Shown here in pieces: positions 52,078-60,055 of a stretch of DNA of 64,000 bases. Positions within the stretch are counted from its first letter, which is position 1. Every line of letters begins with the position of its first letter. A program made the position numbers and the translations under genes. Source of the DNA: 1162T-S-0a-05 sp050299435. Its GTDB lineage: Bacteria; Pseudomonadota; Gammaproteobacteria; Pseudomonadales; Cellvibrionaceae. The notes under the pieces were generated by a model that was given only the letters and a program-made list of their open reading frames with translations, was not told the DNA's origin and did not search any database. The DNA lies in NCBI GenBank assembly GCA_050299435.1, contig JBNKVX010000004.1:1-64000 (forward strand), in the 5' to 3' direction.

Positions 52078-52803
52078 ATGCATAAGATTGCCGACAAACT
52101 AACGCAAGTTAAGCATCGTATACAACAAGCCGCGCGTCTTTCCGGTCGCTTTTCCGATGAAATCACACTTTTGGCGGTTAGCAAGAAACAATCTATAGAA
52201 GCTATTTTAGAAGCTTATGAGAGTGGCCAAAGAATTTTTGGTGAAAATTATCTTCAGGAAGCAGAAAAAAAAATCGAAGCCTTAAAACGCTTGTCTGACA
52301 TCGAATGGCACTTTATAGGTCCTCTCCAAAGTAACAAAGCTAAAAAGATCGCCAATTCTTTCTCGTGGGTACACAGCCTGGATCGATTAAAAGTAGCACA
52401 AAAGTTAAACAAATATAGACAGCTAGAAACTGGCAAATTGAATATATGCATTCAAGTTAATATCGATGAAGAACAAAGTAAATCCGGTGTACTACCACAG
52501 GATTTGCTGCTCTTGGCCAAAGAGGTCAGTAAGCTGGAGAATTTGTCCCTGCGAGGGCTCATGGCGATTCCCTCTGTGAATCAAAAACCTGGAGAGGAGG
52601 AAAATGCGTTTTCTCGCTTACGTAGTTTGTTTAATGAACTCAGGCTCCACAATAAACGCTTGGCACAAATGGATACTTTGTCTATGGGCATGTCGGCAGA
52701 CCTCGAAGTTGCTATTCGAGAAGGCGCGACCCTTGTGCGTATTGGGACAGATATTTTTGGACCTCGAGCAGAGCAAATTGCCGACGAAGCATTAAAAGTT
52801 TAG
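52078..52803 (+). CDS. yggS: YggS-type PLP homeostasis protein
   Basis: ATG 52078 (MHKIADKLTQVKHRIQQAAR) starts the conserved region; a longer frame reaching back to 51892 lies antisense to pilT and is rejected. The 241-residue TIM-barrel protein has the PLP Lys in LLAVSKKQ, GENYLQEAEKK, WHFIGPLQSNKAKKI and SMGMSADLEVAI. It buffers free pyridoxal phosphate. It is divergent from pilT and starts the proC operon. Confidence 0.94.
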   Translation: MHKIADKLTQVKHRIQQAARLSGRFSDEITLLAVSKKQSIEAILEAYESGQRIFGENYLQEAEKKIEALKRLSDIEWHFIGPLQSNKAKKIANSFSWVHSLDRLKVAQKLNKYRQLETGKLNICIQVNIDEEQSKSGVLPQDLLLLAKEVSKLENLSLRGLMAIPSVNQKPGEEENAFSRLRSLFNELRLHNKRLAQMDTLSMGMSADLEVAIREGATLVRIGTDIFGPRAEQIADEALKV

Positions 52804-52877
52804 AACCGCTATACTCCCCGCTTTACTGTCACAGGTTCAATTCCAGGCACAGATTCAAGGTTGAGTTCGGAGGAGCT

Positions 52878-53696
52878 TTGAGTAGCAATATCAGTTTTCT
52901 GGGTGGCGGAAATATGGCCAGCAGCATTATTGGCGGTTTGATAGAAGCCGGTTTTGGTGCCGATTCCATTACTGTTAGCGACCCAAATCCAAATAGCTTA
53001 GCGGGTTTATCCGAGCGCTGGGGCTTGCGCACAACCCACTCCAATCAAACTGCTGTCAAGCAAGCGGACGTTGTCGTTATTGCGGTAAAACCGCAGGTAC
53101 TCTTCGAGGTCTGTGAAGATATTTCCGCGTCACTTCAGCCAAACAGCCTCGTTATTTCCATCGCAGCGGGTAAAAACAGCAATGGTATCGACGCGGCTCT
53201 TGGTGGCGAGAAAGCTATTGTTCGCTGCATGCCCAACACACCGGCTCTGGTAAAACAGGGAGCAAGCGTACTTTTTGCAAACGCGTGTGTCACCGCGGAG
53301 CAAAAAGCGATTGCCCACACAATACTTGAAGCCGTGGGTTACGTTGCCTGGATTGAAGATGAAGCCTTGATGGATGCAGTAACTGCTTTATCAGGCAGTG
53401 GTCCTGCCTATATTTTTCTTGTAATTGAAGCCATGATTGATGCAGGAATCGAGCTGGGTCTGGCACCGGATTTGGCTGAAAACCTCGCCTTACAAACCGC
53501 TCTGGGCGCTTCCCAATTAGCGGAACAGAGTGAAGATAAGGTGGCGGAACTACGACGTAAAGTCACTTCGCCCAAGGGCACCACAGAACGCGCGATTGAA
53601 ACTTTCGAAGCACGGCATCTTCGTGATATTTTTAAGGATGCCATGCGGGCCTGCGCATTGAGATCAAAAGAATTAGGGGCTGAAAATTCAGTTTAA
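52878..53696 (+). CDS. proC: Pyrroline-5-carboxylate reductase (TTG start)
   Basis: TTG 52878 has GGAGGAG 5 nt upstream. The 272-residue enzyme starts with the Rossmann motif ISFLGGGNMASSIIGGLI and has VIAVKPQ, MPNTPALVKQG and ALSGSGPAYIFLVIEAMIDAG. It makes the last step of proline synthesis using NAD(P)H. It is followed 12 nt later by yggT. Confidence 0.95.
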   Translation: MSSNISFLGGGNMASSIIGGLIEAGFGADSITVSDPNPNSLAGLSERWGLRTTHSNQTAVKQADVVVIAVKPQVLFEVCEDISASLQPNSLVISIAAGKNSNGIDAALGGEKAIVRCMPNTPALVKQGASVLFANACVTAEQKAIAHTILEAVGYVAWIEDEALMDAVTALSGSGPAYIFLVIEAMIDAGIELGLAPDLAENLALQTALGASQLAEQSEDKVAELRRKVTSPKGTTERAIETFEARHLRDIFKDAMRACALRSKELGAENSV

Positions 53697-53708
53697 AGTG
53701 GAAAAATT

Positions 53709-54293
53709 ATGTCTGCACTGATTTATCTAATACATACCTTCATCACTTTATTTTTCTTTTTTGTGCTTGCGCGATTTTTATTGCAGCTTATGCGCGCTGA
53801 TTTTTACAACCCCTTTTCGCAAGCCTGCGTCAAAATTACCAATCCATTTCTCAAGCCCCTGCGCACCTTTATACCCGGTCTTTGGGGCATTGATATGGCT
53901 TCTGTGGTGCTTTTAATTTTAATCCAAGTGATACATGCTGAAGTCCTCGCACTTGTATCCAAAGGGGTTTTGATTAATATCGCTGCCGTGCTCGTATTCG
54001 GTTTGCTGGGTACTATTAAGTTTATTACCTGGATGGTTTGGGTCTGCGCCATTGTGATCATCATAGCCAGTTTTGTCGCACCTTATTCCTCACATCCAAT
54101 CTTGATGCTTATGCGACAATTTTTGCAGCCTTTGTTAAATCCATTTCAACGTTTGCTTCCTCCGATGGGAGGCCTGGATTTTTCGGTCATGCTGTTATTG
54201 ATTTTCAACAGCGCTCTACAAATGTTGATTACCGAGCTAGTTGTGAATTACGATCCGTATGGTGCAGTACGCGGGTATGTCATTGGTTTATAA
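53709..54293 (+). CDS. yggT: YggT family membrane protein, two-repeat
   Basis: The 194-residue protein holds two YGGT units, each with an N-terminal helix, then LMRADFYNPFSQACVKITNPFLKPLR in the first and MLMRQFLQPLLNPFQRLLPPMGGLDFSVML in the second (both in part). YggT proteins are linked to osmotic tolerance and envelope processes. Gene order with yggS, proC and yggU is conserved. Confidence 0.9.
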   Translation: MSALIYLIHTFITLFFFFVLARFLLQLMRADFYNPFSQACVKITNPFLKPLRTFIPGLWGIDMASVVLLILIQVIHAEVLALVSKGVLINIAAVLVFGLLGTIKFITWMVWVCAIVIIIASFVAPYSSHPILMLMRQFLQPLLNPFQRLLPPMGGLDFSVMLLLIFNSALQMLITELVVNYDPYGAVRGYVIGL

Positions 54294-54304
54294 ATTACTT
54301 GTCC

Positions 54305-54601
54305 ATGACAAAGCATTTTGAATGGCGAGGCAATATACTGCGCCTGAAATGTAAATTGCAGACTAATGCTTCAGCAACCAAATTCGCAGAATGTATTAAC
54401 AACGAATTAAAAATATTCGTCAACGCGCCACCGGTTGACGGCAAAGCAAATGTTCAATTAACAAAATTTTTAAGCCAATCTTTTGGCGTTGCTAAAAGTG
54501 CCGTTACTATTGTAAAAGGACAGCTAAACCAACATAAGATTGTAGAAATCATTTCACCGCTTAGAATTCCTCGCGAGAGTAAAATAGAACCCAGGCCATG
54601 A
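54305..54601 (+). CDS. yggU: YggU/DUF167 family protein
   Basis: ATG 54305 gives 98 residues; upstream frame extension lies inside yggT and is rejected. The core FEWRGNILRLKCKLQTNASATKF, APPVDGKANVQLTKFLSQSFGVAKSAVTIVKGQ (part) is the DUF167 pattern. Function unknown. It overlaps metX by 4 bp. Confidence 0.88.
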   Translation: MTKHFEWRGNILRLKCKLQTNASATKFAECINNELKIFVNAPPVDGKANVQLTKFLSQSFGVAKSAVTIVKGQLNQHKIVEIISPLRIPRESKIEPRP

Positions 54602-55743
54602 CCCAAACTTTTCCCTCCGACAGTATCGGTCTTGTGACACCTCAAACGTATCATTTTGATGAGGCGCTAGATCTTGCCTGCGGCAAACGCTTGTCCGCCT
54701 GGGATTTAGTAGTGGAAACTTACGGCACGCTCAATGAAGACAGAACGAATGCAGTGCTAATCTGTCACGCATTGTCCGGAAATCATCACGCAGCTGGCTA
54801 CCACCACCCCGAAGAAAAAAAAGCGGGTTGGTGGAATCACTATATCGGGCCAGGTAAGGCCATTGATACAAATAAGTTTTTTGTAGTTTCGTTAAACAAT
54901 ATTGGCGGATGTCATGGCTCAACCGGGCCAGCTTCCATCAACCCCGAAACCGGAAAAGCCTGGGGTAGCACCTTCCCGCATATTCGCGTGCGCGATTGGG
55001 TAAAGAGCCAGGGCATGCTCGCCGATCGCATGCGAATTAAAAAATGGGCTGCCGTGATTGGAGGTAGTCTCGGTGCCATGCAGTGTATGCGCTGGGCTTT
55101 GGAGTATCCTGATCGTTTGAGTCATTGTGTTGTGATTGCGTCAGCCATGAAACTGACTGCGCAAAACATTGCGTTTAATGAGACTGCACGACGCGCCATT
55201 TATTCTGACCCACACTTTTACAATGGTGATTATTTGCATAAGCAGACCCTACCCGAGAGCGGTCTTGCCGTAGCACGAATGATTGGCCATCTTACCTATT
55301 TATCTGACGATGGAATGGGAAAAAAGTTTGGCCGTGACTTAAAATCAGGTTCCTTCGAGCTGGGCAAGGAGGATGATGTCGAATTCCAAATTCAAAGTTA
55401 TCTGCGGTACCAGGGTGAAACTTTTTCCAAATCGTTTGACGCTAATACTTATATACTTATGACACGCGCATTGGACTACTTTGATCTTGCTCGTGAATAT
55501 AACGATGATCCGGTGGCTGCCTTCAAACATGCACAGTGTAAGTTTTTGGTTATCTCATTTACTTCTGATTGGCGATTTTCGCCGGAACGATCTCGAGAAA
55601 TAGTTAACGCATTAATGCGTGCAGACAAAGATGTGGTTTACGCAGAAATTGAATCCTCTTTTGGGCACGATGCTTTTCTGGTTCCCAACCAGCTGCGTTA
55701 CCAGGAATTATTTTCTGCGTACATGCAGAAAATAAAGGTATAA
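54598..55743 (+). CDS. metX: Homoserine O-acyltransferase MetX
   Basis: The 381-residue alpha/beta hydrolase-fold enzyme has VLICHALSGNHHAAG, nucleophile Ser in IGGSLGAMQCMRW, acid Asp in FTSDWRFSP and His in SSFGHDAFL. It activates homoserine for methionine synthesis. MetX in gammaproteobacteria with MetW may use succinyl-CoA (MetXS) rather than acetyl-CoA; this cannot be settled by eye. It abuts metW. Confidence 0.93.
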   Translation: MTQTFPSDSIGLVTPQTYHFDEALDLACGKRLSAWDLVVETYGTLNEDRTNAVLICHALSGNHHAAGYHHPEEKKAGWWNHYIGPGKAIDTNKFFVVSLNNIGGCHGSTGPASINPETGKAWGSTFPHIRVRDWVKSQGMLADRMRIKKWAAVIGGSLGAMQCMRWALEYPDRLSHCVVIASAMKLTAQNIAFNETARRAIYSDPHFYNGDYLHKQTLPESGLAVARMIGHLTYLSDDGMGKKFGRDLKSGSFELGKEDDVEFQIQSYLRYQGETFSKSFDANTYILMTRALDYFDLAREYNDDPVAAFKHAQCKFLVISFTSDWRFSPERSREIVNALMRADKDVVYAEIESSFGHDAFLVPNQLRYQELFSAYMQKIKV

Positions 55744-56337
55744 ATGATGCGTATAGATCATCAAGCCATACAAACATGGATTCAACCAAAATCACGAGTA
55801 TTAGACTTGGGTTGTGGTGACGGAACCTTGTTAAGACAATTGAGCGATGAGCTCAACATACACGGTTATGGAATTGAAATTAATCAGGAAAATATTCTGC
55901 GCTGTGTTGAAATTAGCGTAAATGTAATTGAGCAAAATCTCGATGAAGGTCTCAGCAATTTTGATGACCACAGTTTTGATACTGTAATTATGTCGCAGAC
56001 CATTCAAACCATGCAAAACCCGGACAAAGTGCTTAACGAAATGCTGAGGGTCGGGCGTCAGGGAATTGTAACCTTTCCAAATTTCGCACATTGGCGAGCA
56101 CGCTGGCATTTAATGAGCAAAGGGCGCATGCCGGTTTCTGAGTATTTGCCTTATGAGTGGTATAACACGCCCAACATTCACTTTTGCACCGTTAGGGATT
56201 TTGAAATTCTGTGTAGAGACATGGAAATCAATATCCTGGATAGGGCAGTGCTTGGGCCTAGAGGAAAATCAAGTTTAGCGGAAAGCTTCCCAAATTATTT
56301 CGCGATGACTGCGGTTTACCATTTAAGTAAAAATTAG
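55744..56337 (+). CDS. metW: Methionine biosynthesis protein MetW
   Basis: The 197-residue SAM-dependent methyltransferase-like protein has VLDLGCGDGTLLRQL, HSFDTVIMSQTIQTMQNP, VTFPNFAHWRARWHLMSKGRMP (part) and YEWYNTPNIHFCT. MetW acts with MetX and is required for its activity in several bacteria. It starts directly after the metX stop (TAAATG). Confidence 0.94.
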   Translation: MMRIDHQAIQTWIQPKSRVLDLGCGDGTLLRQLSDELNIHGYGIEINQENILRCVEISVNVIEQNLDEGLSNFDDHSFDTVIMSQTIQTMQNPDKVLNEMLRVGRQGIVTFPNFAHWRARWHLMSKGRMPVSEYLPYEWYNTPNIHFCTVRDFEILCRDMEINILDRAVLGPRGKSSLAESFPNYFAMTAVYHLSKN

Positions 56338-56351
56338 GAGGATTCATTAAA

Positions 56352-56780
56352 TTGAAAAATGTTTACCTCGCATTACTGTTGTTAATTTCTGTTGAAGTTC
56401 TGGCAATTGACTCCGAAAAGTTCGGTGAATTCCGCATCGATTACACCACCTTTCCAAGCACAAGCCTTAACCCTGAAATTGCTAAAATTTATGGTATTAA
56501 AAGAAGTAAACATCACACACTGATTAATGTCTTTGTCAGCAAGGAAGGGAAAACCGGAGGGGTCGAAGTCGAATTAACTGGGAATGCAAAAAATTTAATG
56601 GCTCAACAACAAAGCTTAAGTTTTATGGAAATCAAGGAAGATGACACTGTTTATTATATTGCGCCTATCCGCGTGAGCGGCAAAGAAGAAATTTTGCATA
56701 TATACCTTCGTTGTATCATTGAGGGTGCCCCAGAAGAAATGGAGATAAAATTTTCGAAAACTTTTTATAGAGATTTATGA
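56352..56780 (+). CDS. DUF4426 exported protein (TTG start)
   Basis: TTG 56352 lies 12 nt after AGGAGG; no in-frame ATG precedes the signal peptide (VYLALLLLISVEVLA). The 142-residue protein has the DUF4426 pattern FGEFRIDYTTFPSTSLNPEIAKIYGIKRSKHHTLINV (part) and IRVSGKEEILHIYL. Members occur between metW and rdgB in many gammaproteobacteria; the function is unknown. It overlaps rdgB by 4 bp. Confidence 0.88.
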   Translation: MKNVYLALLLLISVEVLAIDSEKFGEFRIDYTTFPSTSLNPEIAKIYGIKRSKHHTLINVFVSKEGKTGGVEVELTGNAKNLMAQQQSLSFMEIKEDDTVYYIAPIRVSGKEEILHIYLRCIIEGAPEEMEIKFSKTFYRDL

Positions 56781-57367
56781 AAAAAATAGTATTGGCAAGT
56801 AGTAACCCAGGAAAGCTAAAAGAATTTCAAAATTTGTTAGCTGGAGAGGGGTTTGACGTACTACCGCAATCAGAATTTTCTATTCCGGACGCCGAAGAAA
56901 CCGGTTTAACTTTTGTTGAGAATGCGATTATTAAAGCACGCAATGCTTGTTTTCACAGCAAGCTGCCTGCTCTCGCTGATGATTCGGGGATAGAGGTGGA
57001 CGCATTAAACGGCGCTCCCGGCATTTATTCAGCAAGATTTAGTGGTAGCGACGCAACTGACGATAAAAATAACCTTCGACTTCTGGCAGAATTGAAAAAT
57101 TTACCCAAGGCGAAAAGAACAGCACGTTATCAGTGTTTATTGGTATACATGGAGCATGCAGATGATCCAACCCCTATTATTTGTCAGGGAAGTTGGGAAG
57201 GCTACATACTAGAAAAGCCCATTGGCACCAATGGCTTTGGTTACGATCCTTTATTTTTTGTGCCCACACATAATTGCAGCTCAGCACAATTAATCAAAGA
57301 TGTAAAAAATAGCATCAGTCATCGCGCTATTGCAATGCAGAAACTATTGAAGGAATTAAAACGCTAA
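56777..57367 (+). CDS. rdgB: dITP/XTP pyrophosphatase RdgB
   Basis: The 196-residue HAM1-family enzyme has VLASSNPGKLKEFQNLL, ALADDSGIEVDALNGAPGIYSARFSG (part) and GTNGFGYDPLFFVP. It clears non-canonical purine triphosphates. The 3' end overlaps the convergent TraF-like gene by 12 bp. Confidence 0.95.
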   Translation: MKKIVLASSNPGKLKEFQNLLAGEGFDVLPQSEFSIPDAEETGLTFVENAIIKARNACFHSKLPALADDSGIEVDALNGAPGIYSARFSGSDATDDKNNLRLLAELKNLPKAKRTARYQCLLVYMEHADDPTPIICQGSWEGYILEKPIGTNGFGYDPLFFVPTHNCSSAQLIKDVKNSISHRAIAMQKLLKELKR

Positions 57368-58645
57368 GCCAAGTTGAATGGCGCCACCTTGCATTTCATC
57401 GCTTTGCATATAGGCCGCTTCCATTGCGAAAAATCCAAGTGACCACGCTAGACCGCCGGTGAGGACGTCGGTGCGCATTCCATTAAGATCGTGTTTATAT
57501 CCGAGACGAAGATCCACTGTACCAAAGGGGTTAAGTTCAATCCCAAAACCCACTTCCTGGGTGGGCGTTTCTCCCGCAACAGAATTGTTCTCGACCAAAT
57601 CGACGTCCATCCCGATTGCAATCCAATCATTCACATAAGCCAAACCCAGTCTCGCTCGGGCTTTCATATCGACACTTGGATTGTCGTCACCATTTGAAAA
57701 ACTTTCTGGTACAAGGTCCTTGATAGCTAAGCCAACACGGTAATGATCGTAGAGTTCGGTTGCCACGCCAAAGTCGAAATTAAAATTGTAATGCGCAACT
57801 GCGTCATCGGTAGTATCAAATTCTGTGTCTGCTGCCGATCGCGATTCTCGATAGACATCTGTTCGTTTAACCTTGGGTGAAAAGCCAAAAGCCACATCAA
57901 AACCATAAATAGAAAACTCTCGAGAAAGTGACAAGCCCACCTCAGTGATTCCCACTGCGCCCACATCGTAACGAGAAGTGACATTGTCAGAAGGATCAAT
58001 TAAATCGCCATTGGCATCCAGTAGATAATCGAATTGGGCACCTGGTGTCCCGCCACCCGCCACGATGTTGAGATAGCTTCGATAGTCATCGAGAATGACC
58101 TGATCTTCTGCAGTGTATTCCGCACGGCCACCTGCGATAATTCGCGTTCCCATGTAAAAAGCACCACCCTCGCGCTTGGAGGGTTCGCTGACGACCATTC
58201 CGACGAAGGCATCACCAATATAATCCTGGCCGGATATTCGAATCGCAGCTGCTTCAAATTCATCAATTAAGGTAATAACTTGTGCGGCCCCATTTACAGG
58301 GTCTGCATTGTAAGCCGTCATAGCCGCATCAAGCTGCGCATCAATATCCAGGTCAGCAACTTCGTCCAGAATATCAATTTGATCTTCATAGTATTGGGCT
58401 GTCGCCATTGGAAAGAAAAAGCGACCGTCACGACCTTCATCTTCCTTTCTATCATGAAAAGACAGCAGGGCCGGGTTATAAAAAATGGCATTTTCGTGGT
58501 TGCCAACTGCAACGCCCGCACCACCCATGCCAGCGGCACGTGCCTCATAAATACCGTAGTTGATCGCAAGTGCATTTGAGCAAATTGACATAGCCAAGGC
58601 GAAACCCACAACTTTGCTCAAAGATTGTCCAATTTTTATTGTCAT
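57356..58645 (-). CDS. TraF-like (PF13729 type) outer-membrane beta-barrel protein
   Basis: The 429-residue protein has a signal peptide (about 1-27), then NYGIYEARAAGMGGAGVAVGNHENAIFYNPALLSF (part), the TraF_2/FadL-like start in which GMGGAGVA precedes the barrel. It then has alternating beta strands ending with the C-terminal aromatic LGLAF. The family name derives from a plasmid gene, but chromosomal copies are common and no conjugation genes are nearby. The role is unknown; a FadL-like channel is possible. Confidence 0.75.
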   Translation of the reverse strand: MTIKIGQSLSKVVGFALAMSICSNALAINYGIYEARAAGMGGAGVAVGNHENAIFYNPALLSFHDRKEDEGRDGRFFFPMATAQYYEDQIDILDEVADLDIDAQLDAAMTAYNADPVNGAAQVITLIDEFEAAAIRISGQDYIGDAFVGMVVSEPSKREGGAFYMGTRIIAGGRAEYTAEDQVILDDYRSYLNIVAGGGTPGAQFDYLLDANGDLIDPSDNVTSRYDVGAVGITEVGLSLSREFSIYGFDVAFGFSPKVKRTDVYRESRSAADTEFDTTDDAVAHYNFNFDFGVATELYDHYRVGLAIKDLVPESFSNGDDNPSVDMKARARLGLAYVNDWIAIGMDVDLVENNSVAGETPTQEVGFGIELNPFGTVDLRLGYKHDLNGMRTDVLTGGLAWSLGFFAMEAAYMQSDEMQGGAIQLGLAF

Positions 58646-58840
58646 ACTTGCTACCTTATGATTAATCTTGAATCTGCCTTGCTATGCCAATCAACGCTGC
58701 CAGATTATTTAATGGCCAGCTCACCTTAGCAATTGTCGTATTTGCAATTATTGTGCAAAGAAAGCGATGAAAAAAGCGCAAACTCTATTTAATCTTGCGA
58801 ATGTTAAATATGGCACACAACTTTCACTTATGATGCGCGC

Positions 58841-60013
58841 ATGAGTCTGCCAGAACCCAAATTTCGTCAACTTCCACCGCTGTCACTCTACATCCATATA
58901 CCCTGGTGTGTCAGAAAGTGCCCTTATTGCGATTTTAATTCTCACGAAAAAAGGGGGGAAATTCCGGTTTCCCAATATGTAGACGCACTGAAATCAGATT
59001 TGGCTCAAGACGCAGCTTATGCTCAAGGTAGAAAACTGAGGTCAATATTCATCGGAGGGGGCACTCCGAGCCTATTCCCAGCTGATGCGATAGCCGAGAT
59101 TTTACGAGCAGCAGAAACCAACATTCCATTTGAAAAAGATATCGAGGTTACCCTTGAAGCTAACCCCGGTACGACAGAGTACAACAATCTGAGCGGCCTC
59201 TTTGATGCAGGGGTCAATCGCCTCTCTTTCGGAATTCAAACCTTTGATGATGCCCAGTTAAAGCAACTCGGTAGGATTCATTCTAGCCTGGAGGCTGGAC
59301 AGGCAATCCAGGCTGCTCAGCGCGCAGGATTTAAAAACATCAATCTGGATCTCATGCACGGCCTCCCGAATCAAACACCCAAAGCAGCACTGAATGATTT
59401 AAATAAGGCCCTGGATTTTCAGCCTACTCATCTTTCCTGGTACCAGCTGACCATTGAACCCAATACACAATTTTATAATCGCCCCCCCATACTTCCTGAT
59501 GACGAACTTTTGTGGGAACTTCAAGAGACTGGCATCGACTTCCTGGCGAGCAGAGCTTATGAACGCTATGAAGTTTCTGCCTATTGCCAGAATAATCAGG
59601 TATCACGTCACAACCTAAATTACTGGGAGTTTGGTGACTACCTCGGTGTAGGTGCGGGCGCACATGGAAAAATAACCCGCTCCGGCGAAATATTCCGGAC
59701 AGCGAAAAGTCGTCAACCTTCTGACTATATTACAAAGATGTCTGCATCGACTGAATTGACCCTAAGAAAAATTCAAAAAATTGACGAAGAAAATCTCATT
59801 ATCGATTTTTTTATGAACGTCCTGCGACTCAAGCAGGGAGTAGAAAAAACACTTTTTACTGAAAGAACAGGTTTACCGTTTCAAATTATTAATAAAAAAT
59901 TCAAATACTTACAAGAACAAAGGCTTCTGGTCGATAGCTCGGAGCGCATTCAAAGCACCGAAACCGGTTTTAATTTCCTGAATACACTCTTGCAGGAATT
60001 CCTTCCCAAATAA
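58841..60013 (+). CDS. hemW: Radical-SAM haem chaperone HemW
   Basis: The 390-residue protein has the CxxxCxxC motif C23, C27, C30 followed by Asp-Phe (PWCVRKCPYCDFNSH). The absence of the fourth Cys separates it from HemN. GGGTPSLF and SFGIQTFDDAQLKQLGRIH follow. HemW delivers haem to respiratory enzymes and is not a coproporphyrinogen oxidase. It normally follows rdgB; here a TraF-like gene intervenes. Confidence 0.93.
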   Translation: MSLPEPKFRQLPPLSLYIHIPWCVRKCPYCDFNSHEKRGEIPVSQYVDALKSDLAQDAAYAQGRKLRSIFIGGGTPSLFPADAIAEILRAAETNIPFEKDIEVTLEANPGTTEYNNLSGLFDAGVNRLSFGIQTFDDAQLKQLGRIHSSLEAGQAIQAAQRAGFKNINLDLMHGLPNQTPKAALNDLNKALDFQPTHLSWYQLTIEPNTQFYNRPPILPDDELLWELQETGIDFLASRAYERYEVSAYCQNNQVSRHNLNYWEFGDYLGVGAGAHGKITRSGEIFRTAKSRQPSDYITKMSASTELTLRKIQKIDEENLIIDFFMNVLRLKQGVEKTLFTERTGLPFQIINKKFKYLQEQRLLVDSSERIQSTETGFNFLNTLLQEFLPK

Positions 60014-60055
60014 CATACGCTATATTGCGACCACTGCTAGACTGAAATAAAGTCG

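Noticed and set aside
57356..58645. Evidence of a conjugative element because of the TraF name
   Set aside because: The family name is historical; no other transfer, integrase or replication genes are present.
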